Shown: positions 36,182-41,412 of the stretch, in pieces
Position numbering within the stretch: position 1 is the first letter of the stretch
How the letters are laid out: each line of letters begins with the position of its first letter
Assembly: GCA_045658425.1 (NCBI GenBank)
Contig: JAZOVB010000124.1
Span: 1 to 41,412 of the forward strand
Origin: SIG450 sp045658425
GTDB lineage: Bacteria; Bacillota; Clostridia; UMGS1840; HGM11507
DNA length: 41,412 nucleotides
Direction of reading: 5' to 3'
The notes under the pieces: model-generated
Seen by the model: the letters and a program-made list of their open reading frames with translations, nothing else
Told to the model about the DNA's origin: nothing
Database searches by the model: none
Position numbers and translations under genes: made by a program

Positions 36182-37012
36182 ATGAGAAATAAACTCATTG
36201 ACGATATCAACAGATATATAGGTTATCTTAACGAACAAGGACTTGCTATTTCTGTACATGGAAAAGCAGTCAGCGGATTACTGGAGCATAATTTTCACAA
36301 AAGCCCCTACTGCGAATATGTAAAATCAAGCAGTGAGGCTCAGGATAAATGCATTGCCTGCCAGCAGAAAGTATATAATCGTAAAAATAAAGATTTTTTT
36401 CTTGGCATGTGTCATGCAGGTGTAGAAGAATATGTATTTTATACAGAATTTAATACTTTTATAAGTGTCAGCGGATATGGTATTCATAAAGAAAAAGCAT
36501 TAAGTTACATTGATAAATTATGCAAGGACTTTTACTTCAAGAAGGAAGATATTTTAAACATCTATGATTCAAAATTAAAGCATACTCCTGAAAATACCGA
36601 ATGGTTAAAAACATTAATTTATCCATTATGTCACATGTTGTCATTCCTTCAGCTTCAATTAGACAGTGCTCTTGAAATTGAAACTCAAAGTAAAATATGT
36701 GATGGAATTTTGCATTTCATACAAAGGAACCTTACACAAAACATTACTGTCAAAGATATTGCACAAGCATGCTCTTGTTCTGAGTCTACAGTAGCACATA
36801 TATTTAAAAAATATATGAATGAATCTATTAAAAAATATATTATGAATTCCAGGATGAAAATGGCAAGGCATCTTTTGGAAATCAGCGATTTATCTGTAAC
36901 AGACATTGCTTTTATGTGCGGATTTCCCAACAGTAATCATTTTTCTGTTGCTTTTAAAAAATCAAGCGGACTGAATCCGACTGAATATCGCAGAGTTCAT
37001 AAATCGGATTAA
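36182..37012 (+). CDS. PocR-type sensor plus AraC-family transcriptional regulator
   Basis: A 276-residue regulator. The N-terminal domain has the PocR ligand-binding pattern with cysteines C44, C57, C60 and C77 (SPYCEYVKSS, KCIACQQ, GMCHAG). The C-terminal 100 residues carry two AraC helix-turn-helices, NITVKDIAQACSCSESTVAH and VTDIAFMCGFPNSNHFSVAF, ending GLNPTEYR. PocR domains sense small hydrocarbons or metabolites; E. coli and Salmonella relatives respond to propanediol-type ligands. It is divergent from the FAD oxidoreductase/polyol operon and is probably its activator through the 36102-36131 boxes. The ligand is unknown. Confidence 0.85.
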   Translation: MRNKLIDDINRYIGYLNEQGLAISVHGKAVSGLLEHNFHKSPYCEYVKSSSEAQDKCIACQQKVYNRKNKDFFLGMCHAGVEEYVFYTEFNTFISVSGYGIHKEKALSYIDKLCKDFYFKKEDILNIYDSKLKHTPENTEWLKTLIYPLCHMLSFLQLQLDSALEIETQSKICDGILHFIQRNLTQNITVKDIAQACSCSESTVAHIFKKYMNESIKKYIMNSRMKMARHLLEISDLSVTDIAFMCGFPNSNHFSVAFKKSSGLNPTEYRRVHKSD

Positions 37013-37117
37013 TATGTTAAAAATAGTATGTCCCTTTACTATGTGACAGGCTATTCATGTGCATCGGCACATCAAAAAATGATACGCTGTAACCAAATAA
37101 AGGTACTTTTGCGAAAA

Positions 37118-37154
37118 CCTTCGTAGACTTATGGCATCTTCTGTGGTATGTTTG
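37118..37154 (+). repeat. right copy of the cargo-flanking direct repeat
   Basis: CCTTCGTAGACTT (37118-37130), seven unmatched bases, and CTTCTGTGGTATG (37138-37150) repeat the blocks at 5785-5817 with identical spacing. After it, ATGTTTGTGTT (37148-37158) can pair with AATACAAATAT (37171-37181), counting G-U pairs, so in both copies a hairpin directly follows the repeat and precedes an RBS. Confidence 0.55.
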
Positions 37155-37197
37155 TGTTGCCGAAAAGGTAAATACAAATATCAGGAGATGAAAGATT

Positions 37198-37746
37198 ATG
37201 AAGAAAAAAGTATTATGTACGGCATTGGCAGTGACTATGCTGCTAACAACAACTGCATCAGCAGAACCTTGGTGGCTCAGTAAATACCGAGTGACCTTTG
37301 ACAACGAACTTGGGATCGTAGGAAATGTAACCTTAACCTTCGCATCAGACGGCGGTAGCTTTATCAGGCCAATAACAAAAAGATACGGCGAGAGCATCAG
37401 CCTTGAAACTTATATACCAACAAAATATGGTTACACATTCAAGGGATGGTCCACCGATCCGAGAACAAAGCAAAATCAGGTAACAACATTTAAATTCACA
37501 AAGCCCAATGTGCTATATGCGAAATGGGAAAAGAATCCGGAAGAACCCATAAATCCAAATGACGAAATTATGGCAAAGGACACCTGCTACCTCACAGATG
37601 AGGAAACAAAAATACGAAATGAAATCATAGAAGAGAAAAATAAAGCCTACATAGACGGATTTGGATATGTGGCACCGAGCAAAACTAAAACTATAGTCGT
37701 AGACTCAGACGGAGACATAAATAAAATGGTCGGAACAATGGAATAG
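37198..37746 (+). CDS. small secreted protein with InlB B-repeat (Flg_new) domain
   Basis: A 182-residue protein. The signal peptide is MKKKVLCTALAVTMLLTTTASA. Residues about 30-115 form one Listeria-Bacteroides InlB B-repeat, with FASDGGSFIRPITKRYGE, GYTFKGWSTDP and NVLYAKWE. The tail is acidic and unrecognised, with a VDSDGDINK stretch that resembles a calcium loop. ATG 37198 follows CAGGAG. The long leader (from about 37.1 kb) holds the direct repeat and a hairpin, and a terminator follows at 37760. It lies just before the integrases, so it may be an element-borne surface factor. Its A/C-ending codon use looks like that of the integrases, not of the metabolic cargo. Confidence 0.75.
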   Translation: MKKKVLCTALAVTMLLTTTASAEPWWLSKYRVTFDNELGIVGNVTLTFASDGGSFIRPITKRYGESISLETYIPTKYGYTFKGWSTDPRTKQNQVTTFKFTKPNVLYAKWEKNPEEPINPNDEIMAKDTCYLTDEETKIRNEIIEEKNKAYIDGFGYVAPSKTKTIVVDSDGDINKMVGTME

Positions 37747-37759
37747 AATCTATATAACC

Positions 37760-37792
37760 AGAGGTTAAGCATAAAATGCATGCTTAACCTCT
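37760..37792 (+). terminator. intrinsic terminator after the InlB-repeat gene
   Basis: A 12-bp stem, AGAGGTTAAGCA (37760-37771) and TGCTTAACCTCT (37781-37792), with a 9-nt loop, is followed by a short T run (TTTTCT). Confidence 0.8.
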
Positions 37793-37949
37793 TTTCTATT
37801 GGTTTTATGTCAATAAAATTACTATTGTATGTCTTTTGAAATTCTTTGTAGATTTGTTTGGGCTTTTCGCTTGACTTGTTCGAACCTTTACAGTATTGTG
37901 TGTGTTACATAGTGCAGTAATGCTCGAACTCAATATGGTTTTAAAATAG

Positions 37950-38186
37950 AAATTTCGCTTCATACTGCAGAAATTCCTGCAAATATACGAAAGTATTATT
38001 CTTGAAATTTCTTTATCTAAGTCAAAAATTCTCATTTTAAAACTCGAAGACCTTAAATCTTGGGAAATTTTCAAGATTTTTGATGCGGAGTTCGATGTCA
38101 GGCTGACGCCTTACGAGGACGACAAATTAAAAAGATTAGAATTTAGCAGATTTAAGGCATATTGTGTTCAAGCCTTACTGCACTAA
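37950..38186 (+). pseudogene. start-less coding remnant upstream of the integrases
   Basis: An open frame of 78 codons contains no ATG, GTG or TTG. The protein-like end reads KLEDLKSWEIFKIFDAEFDV, then RLTPYEDDKLKRLEFSRF, and stops at TAA 38184-38186, 15 nt before the first integrase start. An in-frame ATG lies at 37920 but is followed by a TAG at 37947. This looks like the end of a small accessory gene that lost its start or gained a stop. The rest of 37793-38201 is AT-rich with no other feature I can support. Confidence 0.45.
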
Positions 38187-38201
38187 AGCGAGGTGAGAAA
38201 A

Positions 38202-39347
38202 ATGGCAAAACGCAGACCTTCAGGAGATGGTATGGTAAGACAGAAACCTAATGGTGACTGGGAAGGCAGAATCGTAGTCGGACACAAGAAGAATGGTGAT
38301 CCCATATTCAGATATGCAACCGATAAAAACCAAAAAGACTTCCTGCAAAAATTCAATCAGTTAAAAGAGGAATATCGTGGCGTAGAACTAACCGAGGACA
38401 GTAACATGCTTGTGGGTGAATGGTTAGATAAATGGCTCACAGAATACCTACCCGGAACAATCAGACCTCAAACAGTAGAAAGACATCGAAGAATCGTCAA
38501 CACATATATCAGACCGCATATCGGCAAAAAGAAGCTTGCCTTCCTGAGTACAAACGAAGTGCAGAGAATGTATGTCAAACTAAAGAAGACAGGTAGAATC
38601 AAGGAGCACCCTATGTACGGACACGAACTTGCAGATAACACCATCATAGACATACATGCTACACTACACAGAGCAATGGAGATAGCGGTAAACAATCACC
38701 TTATCCCAAAGAATCCTACCAAGAAAACCAAAAGACCGAAGAAAAAGAAGAAAGACCTTCAGGTACTGAACAATGCAGAACTTGACATACTGATGCAAGC
38801 CATAGATAGTGACGAAGAATGGGGTGACTTCTTCTACCTCGAATTAACCACAGGCTTAAGACGAGGTGAAATATGTGGACTAAGATGGAGAGACTTCGAT
38901 GAAAAAGAAGGTGTCATAAGAATCAAGACAAGCATATCCCTGCTAAAAGGCGGCGAAATATATGAGGGTGAACCTAAGACAGACGAAAGCAAGAGAAAAA
39001 TCCTCCTGCCTAAGATAACGGCAGACAGACTCCGAAATAGAAAACGGACATCAGAATGGATATTCCCGAACCTCCTGAATCCAAAGCTACCCATAGCACC
39101 GCCTGCAGCATACAGGAAAGCCAAAAGTTTCTTAAGCAAACTGAATCTGCCGAACATATCCTTCCACGACCTCCGTCACACCTTCGCAACACATGCGTTA
39201 GCAACAGGAGTAGATGCGATAACACTGTCAACAATACTCGGTCACACAAACGCAAGCTTCACAGTAGATACATACACCCATGTGACAGGCGATATGCAAA
39301 AGAGAGCATCCGAAATAGTCGGGAGTTTCTTAGACGAAATACTATGA
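38202..39347 (+). CDS. tyrosine recombinase (integrase) 1
   Basis: A 381-residue phage/ICE-type integrase. The N-terminal arm-binding domain (GDGMVRQKPNGDWEGRIVV) is followed by a core-binding helical domain (about 70-170) and the catalytic domain. Catalytic residues are R220 (TTGLRRGE), K259, H322-x-x-R325 (FHDLRHTFAT), H348 (LGH) and Y358 (VDTYTH), all present, so it should be active. ATG 38202 follows AGGTG at 6 nt; an in-frame GTG at 38193 lies inside the RBS and is rejected. It is 14 nt ahead of a second, related recombinase, and both point toward the tRNA genes. It presumably catalyses site-specific integration and excision of the element. Confidence 0.9.
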   Translation: MAKRRPSGDGMVRQKPNGDWEGRIVVGHKKNGDPIFRYATDKNQKDFLQKFNQLKEEYRGVELTEDSNMLVGEWLDKWLTEYLPGTIRPQTVERHRRIVNTYIRPHIGKKKLAFLSTNEVQRMYVKLKKTGRIKEHPMYGHELADNTIIDIHATLHRAMEIAVNNHLIPKNPTKKTKRPKKKKKDLQVLNNAELDILMQAIDSDEEWGDFFYLELTTGLRRGEICGLRWRDFDEKEGVIRIKTSISLLKGGEIYEGEPKTDESKRKILLPKITADRLRNRKRTSEWIFPNLLNPKLPIAPPAAYRKAKSFLSKLNLPNISFHDLRHTFATHALATGVDAITLSTILGHTNASFTVDTYTHVTGDMQKRASEIVGSFLDEIL

Positions 39348-39361
39348 GAGGAGATGATAAA

Positions 39362-40795
39362 ATGGCAAAGAAAAAGAGAAAACCCGGCGAAGGTACGATA
39401 AGACTACGAAAGGATGGCCGATGGGAAGGCAGAATTGTAGTGGACTACGATATAGAGGGCTTGCCCATAACAAAGAATGTCCTCGCCAAAACTGAGAGCG
39501 AATGCAGTCAAAAGCTTAATGAACTCAAGGACAAAATCGGCATCACAAGACGGAATCGAGTCAAAGGTAGTATGCCATTCGGAGAATGGATAGACTTCTG
39601 GTATCAATACTACTGTAAGATAGGACTCAAAATAACTACCCAAGAGGGATATGAATCAAGAATATACAAACACATAATACCAAAACTCGGAGATATACCC
39701 CTCAACAAGCTCACGCAGAATGACCTGCAAAAATTCTACACAGACCTCAAGCAGAATGGCAGACTAAGGTATGCTGACACCCTCGGCAAAGGACTATCCG
39801 ACAGATTAGTCAGGAGCTGCCACGCAAACTGCAGAACGGCACTGCAAAGGGCAGTAGATGATGGGCTAATCAAAACAAACCCTGCTGTAGGATGTAAACT
39901 GCCACCAAAGAAAGCAAGAGAGATGCAAGTGCTAAGTAAGGAAGAACTGAAAAGATTCTTCATCCAAGCCAAATATGACGGTTACTACGAAATCTTCATA
40001 ATGGTACTTGCAACAGGAATGAGACGAGGTGAAGATATGGCACTCAAATGGAAAGACCTAAACTTCGAAACTGGACAGTTAGACATAGGAAGACAAGTTA
40101 GCCGAGTAAAGGGCAAACTGATAATAACAGAGCCTAAAACAAAAGACTCCATACGAAGCATAATCCTGCCACCAAATATACTGAACATACTAAAAGAATA
40201 CAAGAAAACAGTAGATTCAGAGTGGATGTTCCCATCGCCGAGAGTCGAAGGAATGCCAAGAGATCCATCGGCTGTATATCACCAGATGCAAGTGGTGTTA
40301 GAACGAGCTGAATGTAAAAAGGTAAGATTCCACGATCTCCGCCACACCTTCGCAACTACATCGGTAGGAAACGGAATGGACATCAAGACACTATCCACCA
40401 TACTCGGACACATATCAAGCAAAACAACCATAGACATATACCTGCACAGCACAGATGAAATGAAAAAGAATGCCGCAGACAAGATTAATGCGCGATTCAG
40501 CAAAGGAAAAGCTACAGGCGAGAATGTACAAGCAGGGGAGGAACAAAAACCACAGGAAACAAAATTTGAGCCCCAAAAGGGCAAAATACGAAAGGCAGGC
40601 ACAGGATGCATCAGCAAGATAAACGACCATCTATATGAGGGTAGATACTCACCAAAGGATGCCTACGGCAAACGAATGGTAAGAAACACATATGCCAAGA
40701 CCGAAGAAGAATGCGAAGAAAGACTCGCCATACTGATAAAGGAAATGAAAGCTGAAATAGCAGATCAGAAAGCAAAACTCCAAAAGTCAGAGTAA
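39362..40795 (+). CDS. tyrosine recombinase (integrase) 2 with extra C-terminal arm-binding-like domain
   Basis: A 477-residue recombinase. It has an N-terminal arm domain (GEGTIRLRKDGRWEGRIVV), a core-binding domain at 70-170 and a catalytic domain with R221, K259, H324-x-x-R327, H350 and Y360. About 110 residues follow the nucleophile. Residues 411-460 (GTGCISKINDHLYEGRYS, then TYAKTEEECEERL) repeat the pattern of the N-terminal arm domain (GTIRLRKDGRWEGRIVV, LAKTESECSQKL), so the protein seems to carry arm-binding domains at both ends. ATG 39362 is set by AGGAG at 8 nt; the frame is open further upstream only as overlap with integrase 1. It is followed by a terminator. It probably works together with integrase 1. 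Confidence 0.9.
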   Translation: MAKKKRKPGEGTIRLRKDGRWEGRIVVDYDIEGLPITKNVLAKTESECSQKLNELKDKIGITRRNRVKGSMPFGEWIDFWYQYYCKIGLKITTQEGYESRIYKHIIPKLGDIPLNKLTQNDLQKFYTDLKQNGRLRYADTLGKGLSDRLVRSCHANCRTALQRAVDDGLIKTNPAVGCKLPPKKAREMQVLSKEELKRFFIQAKYDGYYEIFIMVLATGMRRGEDMALKWKDLNFETGQLDIGRQVSRVKGKLIITEPKTKDSIRSIILPPNILNILKEYKKTVDSEWMFPSPRVEGMPRDPSAVYHQMQVVLERAECKKVRFHDLRHTFATTSVGNGMDIKTLSTILGHISSKTTIDIYLHSTDEMKKNAADKINARFSKGKATGENVQAGEEQKPQETKFEPQKGKIRKAGTGCISKINDHLYEGRYSPKDAYGKRMVRNTYAKTEEECEERLAILIKEMKAEIADQKAKLQKSE

Positions 40796-40803
40796 CAAAA
40801 AGA

Positions 40804-40833
40804 GCACGGAAAAAATCCGTGCCATAGTTTTTT
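40804..40833 (+). terminator. intrinsic terminator of the integrase operon
   Basis: GCACGGA (40804-40810) and TCCGTGC (40816-40822) form a perfect 7-bp stem with a 5-A loop, followed by CATAG and a run of seven T (40827-40833). Confidence 0.9.
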
Positions 40834-40933
40834 TGGTATATTAAAATATGATACGCCTTAAACAAAGAAAAGAATCTGTCTGTGGGATAACATGTGGTCA
40901 AACCTCAAAAATAAGAAATTTCAAACAAAGTAA

Positions 40934-40965
40934 AAACCTCAGAAACCGCTTGGTTACTGAGGTTT
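40934..40965 (-). terminator. terminator of the tRNA operon
   Basis: On the minus strand, AAACCTCAG (40957-40965) and CTGAGGTTT (40934-40942) pair over 9 bp, with an inner AACC/GGTT stem, and a T run (TTTTT) ends it. It lies 3 bp beyond the CCA end of tRNA-Pro. Confidence 0.75.
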
Positions 40966-40968
40966 AGA

Positions 40969-41045
40969 TGGTCGGGATGACAGGATTTGAACCTGCGGCC
41001 CCTACGTCCCGAACGTAGTGCTCTACCAAACTGAGCCACATCCCG
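40969..41045 (-). tRNA. tRNA-Pro (anticodon CGG)
   Basis: A 77-nt cloverleaf with encoded CCA. The acceptor stem is CGGGATG (41039-41045) with CATCCCG, discriminator A, then CCA at 40969-40971. The D arm contains GTGGCTCAGTTTGGTAGAGC, the anticodon stem CTACG/CGTAG encloses the loop TTCGGGA, so the anticodon is CGG, and the T arm has GGTTCAAATCC. The integrase operon ends about 140 bp from its 3' end, so its 3' half is the probable attachment site of the element. Confidence 0.95.
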
Positions 41046-41050
41046 TTATC

Positions 41051-41139
41051 TGGCGGAGGAGGTGGGATTCGAACCCACGAGCCCTTTCGGACTACCGCAT
41101 TTCGAGTGCGGCCCGTTATGACCACTTCGATACTCCTCC
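41051..41139 (-). tRNA. tRNA-Ser (anticodon CGA)
   Basis: An 89-nt cloverleaf with a long variable arm and encoded CCA (41051-41053). The acceptor stem is GGAGGAG (41133-41139) with CTCCTCC. The anticodon stem CCGCA/TGCGG encloses CTCGAAA, giving anticodon CGA. The T loop is GGTTCGAATCC. It is transcribed just before tRNA-Pro, 5 nt apart, from the same promoter. Confidence 0.95.
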
Positions 41140-41181
41140 ATATGCTATCGTCCTACTATACCGCTTTAACGAACAATAGAC

Positions 41182-41210
41182 ATTTTACCATACAATGTAT
41201 CATTTGTCAA
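41182..41210 (-). promoter_or_regulatory. promoter of the tRNA-Ser/tRNA-Pro operon
   Basis: On the minus strand, a consensus -35 TTGACA (41205-41210) and -10 TAAAAT (41182-41187) are 17 bp apart, about 43 bp upstream of the mature tRNA-Ser. Confidence 0.7.
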
Positions 41211-41277
41211 GCTTTTTTTTGAAAAATATTTAAAATATCTGTTATGGCGTGCCAATTGATTTTTTTTGCGCAAAAGC

Positions 41278-41306
41278 TTGAAATTTTGTAAAAAAAATGA
41301 TATAAT
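41278..41306 (+). promoter_or_regulatory. promoter of the right-edge gene
   Basis: -35 TTGAAA (41278-41283) and -10 TATAAT (41301-41306) are 17 bp apart, leading to ATG 41353. The stretch 41211-41277 between the two divergent promoters holds nothing else I can support. Confidence 0.65.
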
Positions 41307-41352
41307 AAACTATAAGTATAATTTTTTTTAGAAAACAATTTGTGGTGGATTT

Positions 41353-41412
41353 ATGGTTCGTAAAATATGGAAATTCAGGAGCGAGGGGATAACTGCTAAA
41401 GCTATTTCGGAT
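41353..41412 (+). CDS. start of an unidentified gene, cut by the window edge
   Basis: ATG 41353 follows GTGGTGG at about 5 nt, with a good promoter 47-75 bp upstream. Only 20 codons are visible (MVRKIWKFRSEGITAKAISD), too few to assign a family. It lies beyond the tRNA genes and is probably host chromosome. Confidence 0.5.
   Translation, partial: MVRKIWKFRSEGITAKAISD

Noticed and set aside
37013..37197. Possible known riboswitch in the leader of the InlB-repeat gene
   Set aside because: There is a hairpin (ATGTGC/GCACAT at 37057-37072) and later structure, but no core motif of c-di-GMP, c-di-AMP, cobalamin or SAM riboswitches could be recognised.
38193..38201. GTG start for integrase 1
   Set aside because: The GTG is part of the RBS AGGTG that serves ATG 38202.
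39056..39361. Long upstream start for the second integrase
   Set aside because: The extra 102 codons overlap integrase 1 in another frame and lack an RBS; ATG 39362 has AGGAG at proper distance and starts the arm domain.
40850..40968. Attachment-site duplicate of the tRNA within the window
   Set aside because: No second copy of the tRNA-Pro 3' segment was seen; the other boundary is probably outside.
1..41412. CRISPR arrays, rRNA genes and insertion-sequence transposases
   Set aside because: Looked for on both strands; no short regularly spaced repeat array, rRNA sequence or DDE/HUH transposase was found.

Overview
The window looks like low-GC Clostridia (Bacillota). The DNA is AT-rich, ribosome binding sites are strong GGAGG types, promoters match the sigma-A consensus, and there are S-layer homology (SLH) proteins and Clostridia-type mobile-element genes. 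I cannot name the species. The tRNA-Pro and tRNA-Ser genes at the right end, and the gene starting at 41353, look like host chromosome. Most or all of 1 to about 40.9 kb looks like one integrated mobile element carrying a large carbohydrate-use cargo. Its left end is outside the window.

Left module (1-5.9 kb): an open-ended minus-strand gene for a QDE-1/YonO-like double-psi beta-barrel RNA polymerase, related to eukaryotic RNA-dependent RNA polymerases. It is divergent from an operon for an excisionase-like HTH protein, an unknown protein and a winged-helix replication-type protein. A 0.7-kb non-coding stretch follows, with three degenerate repeats about 133 bp apart and an oriT-like hairpin cluster, then a MobL-type relaxase and a small accessory protein.

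Cargo 1 (6.0-27.0 kb, minus strand): eleven closely packed genes that could form one 21-kb operon. In transcription order they encode a heparinase II/III-like lyase with a discoidin domain, two secreted beta-rich binding proteins, a second heparinase-like lyase, two SLH cell-surface proteins, two near-duplicate Gfo/Idh/MocA oxidoreductases, a YgjV-like membrane protein, an aldo/keto reductase and an orphan ABC solute-binding lipoprotein. Divergent from it are an AraC regulator and a GH31 glycosidase.

Cargo 2 (29.8-37.0 kb): minus-strand genes for an FAD oxidoreductase, an FGGY sugar kinase, a galactitol-1-phosphate dehydrogenase, a class II aldolase and a PfkB kinase, plus a divergent PocR-AraC regulator. 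This reads as a polyol-to-tagatose-bisphosphate route without a PTS. A 46-residue gene at 29795-29935 has a promoter that copies the architecture of the lyase-operon promoter. Both carry two AAGGATTTACAT-like boxes 21 bp apart touching the -35 element, which predicts a shared AraC regulon. The PocR-AraC promoter region has its own 21-bp-spaced pair, TTGCAGAAA.

Right module (37.0-40.9 kb): a small secreted InlB-repeat protein, a gene remnant, and two tandem tyrosine recombinases ending in a terminator about 140 bp from tRNA-Pro. The second recombinase has what looks like an extra arm-binding domain at its C terminus. Imperfect direct repeats at 5785 and 37118 bracket the cargo, which suggests it was inserted into a mobilization/integration backbone.
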